A stretch of DNA of 64,000 bases from contig CP116670.1 in NCBI GenBank assembly GCA_028370155.1, positions 1,736,001-1,800,000 of the forward strand. The letters run 5' to 3'. The stretch comes from Arthrobacter sp. OVS8. Lineage in GTDB: Bacteria > Actinomycetota > Actinomycetes > Actinomycetales > Micrococcaceae. The position numbers and the translations under genes were made by a program. Shown piece by piece: positions 33,883-42,962 of the stretch. The notes beneath the pieces were generated by a model that ran no database searches, was not told where the DNA came from, and saw only the letters and a list, made by a program, of their open reading frames with translations. Numbering within the stretch: the first letter of the stretch is position 1; every line of letters begins with the position of its first letter.

Positions 33883-34292
33883 ATGGGATGGCTCGACAAG
33901 AAGTTCGACAAGTGGTTCGACGAAACGGACTGGCCGAAGGACCCGAGCATGGATCTGTTCCGAGATGCGGTGTGGAGGCTGTCGCTGAACGGCGAGGCCA
34001 AGGGTTGGGTGACCGCCTCGGTCAGCCCCATGCGGTCGTTTCCCTCTTCTGGGTCAAACAGGAGCGGATGTGGACTCAGATGCACTGGTTCGACGGCGAG
34101 CACGAGTACCTGGAAGAGGACTACGGACCCGACTGGCCTGTCGCGGAGGATCTGCGGGCCGGGCACTTTGACACTTTCGATTCTCGAACCGGCCTCATGG
34201 TAAGCCTCGACGCGACCCACGTTACCGGCGCCGAGCGCGACTCCCTGTGGGCACGACTGGATCACGGAGTGGAACCGTACAAGCGGAGATAG
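33883..34292 (+). CDS. Conserved-looking hypothetical protein, Trp-rich
   Basis: An acidic, tryptophan-rich protein of about 136 residues: MGWLDKKFDKWFDETDWPKD, VWRLSLNGEAKGWVTASVSP, SLFWVKQERMWTQMHWFDGE, MVSLDATHVTGAERDSLWAR. The frame changes near 34030 (GTCAGCCCCATGCGG, one C short). No family recognised; no signal peptide or membrane segment. Confidence 0.65.
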
Positions 34293-34343
34293 GCAGCCCA
34301 CCAGCAGGGGACGGGACACCCCGCAGTGACCGCTGCGCGGCCA

Positions 34344-35167
34344 TTATTCGGGCGTTCCGTCGCGTCCGCTTCTTTGGGCGAGCCGCTGCAGTTGCCATCG
34401 GTGCACGTCGGGCAGCCACTCCAAGGGAGCCGAGGGACCGACCCGCGGGTCGTCGGGAACGCCGCCGTCGCGCAGGGCCGCTACGTACGCGCGGTCCTGG
34501 TTGATCCGTGATCGCAGCTGCTCGGCTCCGCCGACTGAGCCGTGACCGGGGATGACGGCAACAACATCGTCGGCCACACTCTCGAACAGCAGCAGCGCGG
34601 CGAGGTAGTCCTCGACCGGATCCGCGGCCTCCAGGTCGAGGAACGGCATCAGGATGTCGGACAGCATGTCGCCGGCGACCAGGACGCCGCGCTCCTCGAT
34701 CAGGAGCGCGGCATGGCCCGGGGCATGCGCCTGATGCTCGATGATCCGGATTTTGGGGCCGTCCCAAGGAATCTGCGCAGATTCGGCGGGCAGACCGGTA
34801 ATAAGACCGAGCATGTCCATCGGGATCTCGTCGGCGTACTCCGGCGGGAGCCCTCGGCCACGCGGACCTTCCAGTCCTTGTGCGACAGCAGATCGTGGAT
34901 GGCGGCCGCACAGCGGGCTGTACCGTAGCGGGGCACGTCGCCGAAGGCCGCATGCCAGAGCACGTGGTCCCAATCAGGATGCGTCGAGAAGCCTGCCACG
35001 ACGGGCTGGCCCAACTCACGAAGGTCGTTCGCGAGGTCGGCCATTTCGTCAGTTGTTATGCCGGGGTCGATGAGCAACACACCGTCCCGGCCCTGCACCA
35101 CAACGGAGTTGCTCTGGATGAACTCGCTCTCGTGGACAAGAACGCCCTCAGCGACCTGCTTCAGCAT
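34344..35167 (-). CDS. MBL-fold metallo-hydrolase
   Basis: A metallo-beta-lactamase-fold hydrolase. The N-terminal strands read VLVHESEFIQSNSVVVQG and VLLIDPGITTDEM. The metal motif is STHPDWDHVLWH (T-H-x-D-x-D-H: the second His is replaced by Asp). HQAHAPGHAAL and VAVIPGHGSVGG supply later ligands, and VLVAGDML carries the bridging Asp. The frame changes near 34855 (GGGAGCCCTCGG, one base short). Repaired length is about 274 residues. A lactonase, thioesterase or similar hydrolytic activity is possible; the first-site ligand set is atypical. Confidence 0.82.
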
Positions 35168-35315
35168 GAAACGCCTTCCGCTTGTGGTGTGCACCGCTGG
35201 TCGAGACGGTATTGCCTGGCGGTGGTAGACCGCAAGCACTAGAGAACGAGCCCCCGACCGAGGCGAACCCGGAACGCCGCCACGAAGCGCGAACTCCACC
35301 AGCCCGGGCACATAA

Positions 35316-35343
35316 GGGGCGGCGGGCCCCGGCCCGCCGCCCC
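35316..35343. terminator. Perfect GC hairpin downstream of the second GNLPS protein
   Basis: GGGGCGGCGGGCC (35316-35328) and GGCCCGCCGCCCC (35331-35343) form a 13-bp stem with a 2-nt centre, 33 bp beyond the stop of the minus-strand microprotein gene. Confidence 0.6.
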
Positions 35344-35376
35344 GTAAGAATCCCCGGCGATCGTCAAGATCTGCAA

Positions 35377-35571
35377 TTACTGGACCCGCGACCCCGGCAG
35401 GTACCAGGCCAGCGACGACGAGAAGGGCTCGCTGGGCAGGTTCCCGGTGCTCCAGAACTCGGTGGACCGCACCACGGGGGTGTGGCCGTGTCCGTCCTTG
35501 AGTACGGCGCGGACCGTGGCGGTGCCGGCGACAATCACGAGTCCGAACAGCAGGACTACGAACAGTTCCAT
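35377..35571 (-). CDS. Small single-span membrane protein with GNLPS motif, paralogue 2
   Basis: 64 residues: MELFVVLLFGLVIVAGTATV forms a membrane helix, then the tail VLKDGHGHTPVVRSTEFW and STGNLPSEPFSSSLAWYLPG. It shares the order FVVLL - DGxGHxP - W..GNLPSxP with the protein at 9999-10178. The start follows a GAGGAAT-like ribosome site. Function unknown; the conserved tail suggests a specific partner. Confidence 0.72.
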   Translation of the reverse strand: MELFVVLLFGLVIVAGTATVRAVLKDGHGHTPVVRSTEFWSTGNLPSEPFSSSLAWYLPGSRVQ

Positions 35572-35701
35572 TTTTGATTCCTCGGGTGGAGAGCGGATTG
35601 GATGACTCCAGTGTCTGAGCCCGCCGTGTGAGCAACCGTGTGAACCCCCTGCGACTGAATTCCCGGGACGCCGACGGGCCCCGGGGCGTAAAATTGCTCC
35701 T

Positions 35702-37508
35702 ATGGCCGAGACGTGGATTCGGCTCCTCGGTCCGCCAAAGATCGAGTCCGCAGGCACCGCTCCCCCACAGCCCAAAGGCCGCAAAGCCTGGGCTGTGCTG
35801 GCCTACCTCGCCCTGCAGCCGGACGGCGTCAGCCGTTCCCGGACCGCCATGCTGCTCTTCCCGGACGCCGCGGATCCGCTGGGCGCCCTGCGCTGGAACC
35901 TGTCCGAGCTGCGCCGGACCCTCGACGGCGTCTCCATCACCGGCGACCCGCTGCGGCTGACACTCCTGCCGCCCTGGCACTGCGATGCCGTGGAGCTGGT
36001 GGGCTCGGCCAACGGCCACGGCCTGGACCCGCGAACGGTCGACGGCCAGCTGCTGGAGGGACTCTCCTTCGCGGACAACGCCGTCTTTGACTCCTGGCTG
36101 GCGGACCAGCGGTACCGGCTGGAGAACTGCGTCCAGTCGCTGCTGTACGAAGCGTCGCTGGCCGCCCTCGCCGCGGGCGCTGCCGCCGACGCCGTCGAAC
36201 TCGCCTCGCTGGCATTGCGCCGGGACGCCTTCCACGCGGACTGCACCGCCGTCCTGGTGAAGGCGCTCGTTGCCCTCGGCGAACACCGGCGGGCACGGGA
36301 CGAGGTCAGCAAATGCGCGGAGCTGTACCACCGTGAGCTGGGCCTGCCGCTGCCGGCGGAGGTCCGGCGCGCCCTGTCCGACTCCGCGCCGGTGGCCGAC
36401 CCCGAGCTCCACGCAAACGTGGCCACCGTCCGGTCCTATCTCGACGCCGGCAGCGCCTCCTGTCGGCGGGCGCCGTCGACCGGGGCTCGACCAGCTGCGC
36501 CTCGCCGTCGTCCTGGCCCAGCGCACCGCCGACCGGCACCTGGTGGCCGAGTCGCTGGTGACGCTGTCCGGGGCGCTCATCCACCAGGCCGGCGGCCGCG
36601 GCGCCGAGGTGGCCGATTTCCTGCACCGCGCGTTGTCGGCGGAAGCGCCCGACGGCGTCTCCCGGACTGCCGCTGCGGCCTACCGCGAGCTGGGCTACCT
36701 GTCCGTCCAGCGCGGCGTGCCGGACCGGGCGGCCGGCTGGCTGGACCGGGCGATGCAGGCGGCGCAGGGAATCCCGGAGGAGCAGGCGAGGATCCTGGCG
36801 ATCCAGGGCATGCTGGCGTCGGACACAGCGCATTATGGGGATGCGGTGGCTGCCTTCGCGGAATCCCGGAGGCTGGCCCGGGCGGTACGGAACCGCCGGC
36901 AGCAGGCGTTCAGCGAGGCGCTACTGGGGCGCGTGCACCTGCTCCGCGGGGACCTGGAGCTGGCGGCCGCCGCCCTGGACCGGGCGCTGGAGTCGGTGGC
37001 GGCGGAACACTGGACGGCGTTCGAACCGTTTGTCGCCGGGGTCCGGGGTGAGACGTACCTGGCCGCCGGACGGCTGGAGGAGGCCGCGGCCCTGATCGAC
37101 CGGTCCTGGGTGATGGCCGAACTGGCCGGCGACCACTGCTACATGGCCCTGGCGGCCGGGGCCGAAGCCCGCCTGTTCCTGGCGCACGGCGATTTGGCTG
37201 CCGCCGAGCACTGGATCGACCGGGGCCTGGAACCCAAACCCTGGTACCTCTGGTACACGGCCCGGCTGCTGGACACCGCGGCGGAAGTCTCCATCGCCGC
37301 AGGCTCCCCGCGGGCCGCCGGGTTCGTGGACCGGCTGGCCGCGCTGGCCAGCAAGAGCGGCATGCGGGAGTTCGTGGTCCGGGCGCAATCGCACCGGGCC
37401 GTCCTCGGTGACGAGGCAGCGGCCCAGTCCGTGCCCTGGCTCGCGAAGGAGATCGACAACCCGGCGCTGACCGCCTTCCTTGCCGGGCGCCACGTCGTCG
37501 CGCATTGA
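35702..37508 (+). CDS. SARP-type transcriptional activator with BTAD and TPR-like repeats
   Basis: N-terminal winged-helix OmpR-like DNA-binding domain (about residues 5-95: WIRLLGPPKIE, RKAWAVLAYLALQPDGVSRS, LRWNLSELRRTL). A bacterial transcriptional activator domain follows (about 100-245: DNAVFDSWLADQRYRLE, LALRRDAFHADCTAVLVKAL). The remaining 350 residues are helical TPR-like repeats (LLGRVHLLRGDLELAAAALD, AEARLFLAHGDLAAAEHWID). The frame changes near 36465 (GCGCCTCCTGTC). Repaired length is about 602 residues. No NB-ARC domain, so it is a medium-size SARP. No biosynthetic cluster lies adjacent, so its target is unknown. Confidence 0.82.
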
Positions 37509-37652
37509 GCAGGCCGGCCTTGAGTTAGCCGCCGTTCAGCGGGTCCGGAGCCGGTTCCGGAAGCCCTGTCCCGCCGTCGGACACGGGACTACCATGCAGC
37601 TGTACCGATGGAATTGCCACCGTGCTCACTACTGCGTGGAAGGACATTTGTC

Positions 37653-38003
37653 ATGGAATGCATTACGTGGTTCGCGCCGATTCTGCCCGGGAAACTGGAC
37701 GAATGGAAGTCGCTCGACGCGGAGATGAACGGCCCGCGCCGGGAGGAACATGCCCGCTCGAGGACGCGCATGGGCGTCACCCGGGAGGTCGCCAGCCTGG
37801 TGCAGACCCCGCAGGGGGATTTCGTCTGCCTCTTCCACGAGGCGGAAGACCTGGCGAAGGCCTTCCAGACGCTCGCCGCCTCGGACGATCCCTACGATGT
37901 CTGGTTCCGCGAGCATCTGGCGAGCGTGCACGGGATGTCGGAGGAGATGCTGGCCGGGCCCATCCCGGCCACGCTGTTCTTCGACTACCGGGCCGACGGC
38001 TGA
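37653..38003 (+). CDS. Hypothetical protein, possible dimeric alpha/beta-barrel fold
   Basis: 116 residues: MECITWFAPILPGKLDEWKS, RRGVTREVA-like central strand (TRMGVTREVASLVQTPQGD), FVCLFHEAEDLAKAFQTLA and PIPATLFFDYRA. Alternating strand and helix pattern suggests a ferredoxin-like monooxygenase fold (ABM/EthD-like). This is a low-level resemblance. ATG 37653 is preferred because the fold starts at once. Confidence 0.6.
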   Translation: MECITWFAPILPGKLDEWKSLDAEMNGPRREEHARSRTRMGVTREVASLVQTPQGDFVCLFHEAEDLAKAFQTLAASDDPYDVWFREHLASVHGMSEEMLAGPIPATLFFDYRADG

Positions 38004-38040
38004 GGTCGGCTGACGAAGCACACCCGGTTAAACAAAGCAG

Positions 38041-38061
38041 GGCCCGTCAAAGACGGACCCT
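38041..38061 (-). terminator. Terminator of the cold-shock gene
   Basis: On the minus strand GGGTCCGTC and GACGGGCCC pair around a TTT loop, about 53 bp beyond the csp stop codon. Confidence 0.6.
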
Positions 38062-38113
38062 ACTCGAAACCTGTAAGGTTCCGGACTCAGAAGAGTTAGC
38101 TGGAAGCTAAGTC

Positions 38114-38316
38114 TTAGAGAGCCTGGATGTTTACGGCCTGGGGACCCTTGGGGCCCTGCTCGGTTTCGAAGGAGACCTTCTGGTTCTCTTCGAGGGAGCG
38201 GAAGCCGGAGGAAGCGATCGCGGAGTAGTGTGCGAAGACGTCCTGTGAGGAGTCATCGGGGAAATGAAGCCGAAGCCCTTTTCAGCGTTAAACCATTTGA
38301 CGGTACCAGTAGCCAT
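38114..38316 (-). CDS. cspA: Cold-shock protein (CspA family)
   Basis: Single-stranded nucleic-acid-binding OB-fold RNA chaperone of 67 residues after repair: MATGTVKWFNAEKGFGFISP with the RNP1 motif, VFAHYSAI with RNP2, and the ending GPKGPQAVNIQAL. The frame changes near 38263 where CATCGGGGAAA appears one base short (restoring ISPDDSSQDVFAH). Breakage of such a conserved gene argues that the frameshifts in this window are sequence errors. A long A/T-richer untranslated leader (38317-38450) is typical of csp mRNAs. Confidence 0.9.
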
Positions 38317-38582
38317 TATTTTTTGTCCTTCGTGAAGGTGGAGGAAAAGTCCCGACTTTCGGGTCCTCCGGTGTGGGGTGCTCAAAACCGCTGCTTCAGA
38401 AGAACAAGGTCTTGCAACCTTGCGTACTGCCTGAACTACGAACTGCATAAACACAACAACAGGATCAACACTACAGGAGTTTCGCGGGGCGGCTTACCAA
38501 AGCGGTTTTCACGGGACGACGGCGGGGTCCCCGCCTCCCCTGTCCGGGCCCCGCCGGGACCTCCCCGATCTAGAATGGCGGC

Positions 38583-39005
38583 ATGACACCACAGGAGCTG
38601 GCAAACCTGGTGCACCTGCGCCGGGCCCGGGACCTGATCGACCGTGACTACGCCCGGCCGCTGGATGTGCCCACCATGGCTGCCGGTGCGCTGATGTCCC
38701 CGGCGCACTTCTCCCGCCAGTTCAAAGCGGCCTACGGCGAGACCCCGTACAACTACCTCATGACCCGGCGGATCGAACGCGCCATGGCGTTGTTGCGGGC
38801 CGGGTCCAGCGTGACGGATGCGTGCATGGAGGTGGGCTGTACGTCGCTGGGATCGTTCAGCTCGCGGTTCACCGAGATCGTGGGCATGCCGCCCAGCGAG
38901 TACCGCTCGCGGGAGCACCACGCGGTGAACGCCATGCCGCCGTGCATTGCCCGGCTGCGCACCCGGCCGCCCCGGAAGCAGGGCGTGCAAGCCGAGCAGG
39001 ATTGA
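38583..39005 (+). CDS. AraC/XylS-family transcriptional regulator, DNA-binding domain only
   Basis: 140 residues with two helix-turn-helix units: RPLDVPTMAAGALMSPAHFS and AGSSVTDACMEVGCTSLGSF, then the family end FTEIVGMPPSEYR. No effector domain precedes the HTH, as in MarA/SoxS-like short regulators. It lies 38 bp before a VOC-family gene in the same direction and probably regulates it. Confidence 0.88.
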   Translation: MTPQELANLVHLRRARDLIDRDYARPLDVPTMAAGALMSPAHFSRQFKAAYGETPYNYLMTRRIERAMALLRAGSSVTDACMEVGCTSLGSFSSRFTEIVGMPPSEYRSREHHAVNAMPPCIARLRTRPPRKQGVQAEQD

Positions 39006-39043
39006 AGAAGCGCTCCGGCAGCCGCAGCCCTAGCGTGGAAGAC

Positions 39044-39445
39044 ATGAACATTTCACTGCAGTACGCACAAATCACCGTCAATGACCTCGACGAGTCGCTC
39101 GCGTTCTACCGGGACGTGCTCGGCCTGGAAGTCCGCAACGACGTCGGCTCGGACGGGCAGCGCTGGGTCACCCTCGGCAGCGCGGCCCAGCCGGATCTGG
39201 AGCTGGTGCTGTCCGAGCCGCACGCCGGCCGCTCCCAGGACGACGGCGACGCCCTCCAGCAACTGCTCGTCAAGGGCGCCCTCCCCATCCTCGTGTTCCG
39301 CACGGACGACCTGAACGCCACGTTCGAGGCGGTCCGGGCCTCCGGCGCGGAGGTCCTCCAGGAACCCATCGTCCAGCCCTGGGGCCCGCGCGACTGCGCC
39401 TTCCGCGACCCGTCCGGCAACATGGTCCGGTTTAACCAGGCCTGA
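39044..39445 (+). CDS. VOC-family protein
   Basis: 133 residues, no frameshift: YAQITVNDLDESLAFYRDVL, LGLEVRNDVG, LELVLSEPH, VFRTDDLNATFEAVRASGAE and the typical ending CAFRDPSGNMVRFNQA. Probably a small resistance or isomerase-type protein controlled by the adjacent AraC regulator. Confidence 0.9.
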   Translation: MNISLQYAQITVNDLDESLAFYRDVLGLEVRNDVGSDGQRWVTLGSAAQPDLELVLSEPHAGRSQDDGDALQQLLVKGALPILVFRTDDLNATFEAVRASGAEVLQEPIVQPWGPRDCAFRDPSGNMVRFNQA

Positions 39446-39467
39446 CGGGAACGGCGGCGACGGGCGC

Positions 39468-39511
39468 AACCGACATCGCGGCGGTTCCGCGGAACCGCCG
39501 CGATGTCGGTT
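39468..39511. terminator. 44-bp perfect palindrome between convergent genes
   Basis: The arms (39468-39489 and 39490-39511) are fully complementary, beginning AACCGACATCGCGGCGG and meeting at CCGCGG. It lies between the stop of the VOC gene and the stop of the DUF6226-like gene, so a bidirectional terminator is the simplest reading. Confidence 0.75.
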
Positions 39512-39524
39512 CGGGCTTCCGGCG

Positions 39525-40678
39525 TCAGCTCCGGCGCAGCGGCCAGGGCCTCCACGCGCCGGTCACCTCCCGCAGCCTGACCTCAGCGTCCTGAAGGCGG
39601 GCCGCGTTGACGCAAGCGGGTTCGCCTTGTCCGCTTTCAGATCCGGAACCGTCGAATGCGGTCAGGGCGTATTCACTCCACCGCTTGCGGCCCACCGGGT
39701 AGCGTTCGCTGTACCCGCCGGCCGCGACCGTGAGCACCAGCATTTCCATCCGGTCCGCCACCGTCTCGGCCGTCTCGTCGCACGCATCGCAGCCGCACAC
39801 CGGAAACGGGAAGTCGTGCAGCACGCCGGCGTGCACCATAACTCCCGGATACCCGGTCAGCACAAACGTCAGGGCCGCCGCCCATGGATCCCGCGGGGTG
39901 ACCTTGACAGCCCGCAGAACGTCCTTGCCCTCCATCAGGAGTTCGCCGGCGTGTGCCGGATCCTCCTGGACGTCGACGTCGTACACCGCCGTCAGGTGGT
40001 CGATCAGGGCGCGGGCGACGAGGTGGAGCCCGGCGAAACGCTCGGGGTGGCTGTCCACGCTGTAGGAATCCGGGTCGGGCCCGTCGGCGCCCCATTGCCG
40101 GCCGTAGGGAATGGGCTCGCCCTCGCGGGAGTAGTAGGTCTCCGTGGGAAGGTCCGGCCGGACGTAGCGGGGCTGCCCAGCCGCCGGGGGTGCCGGGCGG
40201 GGCGGCATTGCCGTGGACGGATCCAGCTCGTCTCGGGGCCAGTCCAACAGCATGGAAACGAGCCCGCGCACGGCAGCGTCGTCCGCGCTGCGCAGAGCTT
40301 CGAGCAGGCGGTCCACCTCGACCCCTTCTCCCGGTTTCCCACCGTGGGTGGGGCCCCTTCGTAGGCGGTCCACTGCGCGTCCGGCCGCAGCCGGGCGATG
40401 GTGTTCCCGGCGAAGACCGCAGCAGCCGCACGGAGCCTGGCGTCCTCCGCCAACTGGGAGCCGACCGTGCGCAGGAACCCGATGAGCAGTTCGGGGTCAG
40501 CTGCCAGTTCGTCGGCCCGCACACCGTGCGCCGCGCAGAATTCAATGAACGGGGCATAGCCTCCCACATGCCGGACAACCGCTGGTTCCGGCCCTTCCCG
40601 GTACCGCGCGCTGCCGCGTGACATTGGCGCCGGCAATCCGGTGGGTGGTCCTTCGAACAAGTCCTCTGTCGTCCCCAT
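39525..40678 (-). CDS. DUF6226-like protein with N-terminal extension
   Basis: The C-terminal part (about residues 175-330) reads YVRPDLPTETYYSREGEPIP, YGRQWGADGPDPDSYSVDSH, PERFAGLHLVARALIDHL; I recall this as the DUF6226 pattern. The N-terminal part (GGYAPFIEFCAAHGVRADEL, LRTVGSQLAEDARLRAAAAV) is helical and of a different kind. The frame changes once near 40338 (GAGAAGGGGTCG, one base short) and the repaired protein is about 384 residues. Alternatively these are two overlapping genes. Function unknown. Confidence 0.6.
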
Positions 40679-40792
40679 ACCGCGATCGTAGTCTGAGGCT
40701 CCGCGGGTGTTGCCGCACGGTAGTGGTCCGCGCCGGACGCCGACCCGCCTGCCCGCACGTGCCTGGTGCGCCACTGAGGTACTTGCGGTTCC

Positions 40793-42015
40793 CTAGCGCT
40801 GCCCCGACGTTGCGCCTGCCATTGCCCGGACGGGCCGGCTGGTCGGCGTGACCGGGGTTTCCGCGGTTTTCGGGGTTTCCGGGGCGGACCGGGGTGTGTC
40901 GTAACGGAGACGACGCCCCACGGCGCGCCCCGCGGCCATCGAGAGCCGGTGGGCGGGCTGTTCCACGTAGCGGTAGAACAGCTCGGCTGCCACGAACGAG
41001 GCGGCCACAGAGACGGCGAGCGCCAACGGGAGCGAGACCGATCGCAGCAGGGTGACGGCGGCCAGGATGATCGGAAGGTGCACCAGATAGAGGCTGAAGG
41101 ACACCCGTCCCAGCCATTGGGCCGGGGCCGCGTCACCGATCCGCTTGGCCGGGTCCCAGGACACGAACAGCAGGACGATCAGCGTCGCGCCCACGGTCAC
41201 AACGGCCTCGACCCCGGGGACCGGCTGCTCGGGGCTGATCCACTCCGCGTTGGCCAGGAACAGTCCCGCGGTGGCCACGAAGAACCAGACGAAGCGGGGC
41301 CAGGACCGGGTCAGTTCACGGATCCGCTCACGCTCAGCACCCAGGACCGCCCCGATGGCGAAGATCGGCAGATAGGACAGCCAGTCCACGTCCTGCAGGG
41401 CTCCCACCGCGGCAAGCAGGAGGGCAACCCCGATTTTCACGGGCCAGAACCGCCGCCAGCGGAGGGCGATGAGGACGTAGACCGGGAGTAGGAGGGAGAA
41501 TGCGACCTCCCATTTGAGCGACCACAGCGGCGTGTTGATGGTGCTGGCGCTCAGCAGGAGCAGGCCGTCCTTGAGGACCTGGCCCGCGCTGGGCTCGATC
41601 ACGTACATGTCCGCCCAAGGGCTCTGCAATGGCGAGGCCGTGCGGGGAATGACGGCAATCAACGCAACGGCCACGGCCAGGGATGCCCAGGCCGGCAGGT
41701 AGAGCCGGAAGAAACGCTTGGCGTAGTACTGCGCCCAGCTCGCGGCCGCGCCGGGCCTCATGAACGGGAGCACCAGAACGAAGCCGGAGAGCACAAAAAA
41801 GACGTGGACAGCGGGGTGCCGTTCCAGAGGATGTGCAGGGGCGAGAAAACAGTCCATGCCTCCGCGGTGGTGAGTTCCGCGGAGCGGTCGCCGTTGACGG
41901 CGGCCCCGATTCCGGGGAGCGTCGACACGATGTGGCAGGCGACAACCACCAGGGCGGCAATCCCCCTGAGGCCGTCCAGCTGCGTGACTCTTGAATGGGC
42001 AGACTTAGAGCGCAT
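40793..42015 (-). CDS. Acyltransferase 3 family membrane protein (OafA/YrhL-like)
   Basis: A multi-span O-acyltransferase that modifies cell-surface glycans or lipids. Family marks are QLDGLRGIAALVVVACH at the N-terminus with the catalytic His, FFVLSGFVLVLPFMR, RFFRLYLPAWASL, and LWSLKWEVAFSLLLPV. The frame changes near 41810 (CAGCGGGGTGCCG region). Repaired length is about 407 residues. GAGGTG lies 6 bp before ATG 42015. The stop of a small membrane protein gene is 5 bp upstream, so the two are probably co-transcribed. Confidence 0.88.
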
Positions 42016-42020
42016 TCACC

Positions 42021-42261
42021 TCATGTTACCAGTTCGTTACATTTGCCTCGAGGCGACCGGCAGCCCATGTTCCGCCGGGGAGCCCCGCGCCGGAGGAGCA
42101 CGGACGCTCCGACGGCGACTGCCAGCAATCCGCCAATACCCAGCCCCCACCACAGCGGCGAGCGCAGTCCGGCGTCGGGGCCGCCTGCAGTGTGTCGGCG
42201 ACGGCAGCGGCCGAGGGTTGCTCGGAGGCCAATGCCCCCTCGATGTGGACCTCCCCGAGAA
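42021..42261 (-). CDS. Probable small C-terminally anchored membrane protein
   Basis: Two frames join (one base short near 42173) into a protein ending ASEQPSAAAVADTLQAA, PDAGLRSPLWWGLGIGG, LLAVAVGASVLLRRGAPR, CRSPRGKCNELVT. One strong transmembrane helix is followed by a basic tail. The start is uncertain because no clear start codon with a ribosome site is seen; the left bound is the TGA at 42021-42023, and the 5' limit given is only nominal. It lies immediately upstream of the acyltransferase. Confidence 0.4.
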
Positions 42262-42348
42262 ATAGTTCCGCGGCACCGGTTTGGATGCTCCCCGCGGGAC
42301 TAGGGTGAGACGGTCGGCACCCGCCGCGAAAACCCTCAAGGAGGGTGC

Positions 42349-42828
42349 ATGACTTCCAGCCAGTCCAGCTCCGAACAATTCGGACAGCATCTGAAAAGCG
42401 TCGGCGGCTCAGAGGCCGACGCCGACGGTTCCGCCTACGTCGTCACCGAGGAAGACACCGTGGAAAGCGTCGTCTCGGGTCTGCGGATGAAACAGCAGGA
42501 GCAGGGCAGTCTGGCCAGCGAGCCCTCCATCCTCCATGCCTCGGCCCAGGTCCTCATTAGCAGGCGCGATGAGCAGGATCCGGCCCATCACGCCGGGACC
42601 TCCCAACCGGGGACATATCAGCTGGACATTCACTTCGGCGGCGGCCACAGCACCCGGGAATCCATCCCCGAAAAGGACCTGGAAGCCGCCCAGATCTGGG
42701 CGCAGGGCCGGATCGACGCCGACGGCGCGGACTTCGGTGCCATCTACTTTCCCTCCGGCGGCGGCGTTGCCCCCGGAACGGGTGCACTGGAGTGCAGCTA
42801 CGACCGCGCGGTGGGCTGGTATCGGTAG
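42349..42828 (+). CDS. Hypothetical protein
   Basis: 159 residues, no frameshift. The N-terminus is Ser/Gln-rich (TSSQSSSEQFGQHLKSVGGS). The body alternates strands and helices (YQLDIHFGGGHSTRESIPEK, LEAAQIWAQGRIDADGADFG, AIYFPSGGGVAPGTGALECS). AAGGAGG precedes the ATG. No family recognised; no signal peptide. Confidence 0.65.
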   Translation: MTSSQSSSEQFGQHLKSVGGSEADADGSAYVVTEEDTVESVVSGLRMKQQEQGSLASEPSILHASAQVLISRRDEQDPAHHAGTSQPGTYQLDIHFGGGHSTRESIPEKDLEAAQIWAQGRIDADGADFGAIYFPSGGGVAPGTGALECSYDRAVGWYR

Positions 42829-42962
42829 GCTGCGTGCCCAGAATGACTGAGCCCGGCGAAACCGGGCTTGTCGAATGCAGTCGACCGCTCTTGTCACGCA
42901 GTTAACCGCTCATTCACATCGTTCTCAGACCTTGTCCAACCGGCCGCCGTACGTTCGACTGC

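Noticed and set aside
34700-36580. Minus-strand open frame of 626 codons spanning the MBL and SARP genes
   Set aside because: Only its last part (from 35167 leftward) is the MBL gene; the rest is the shadow of the SARP gene.
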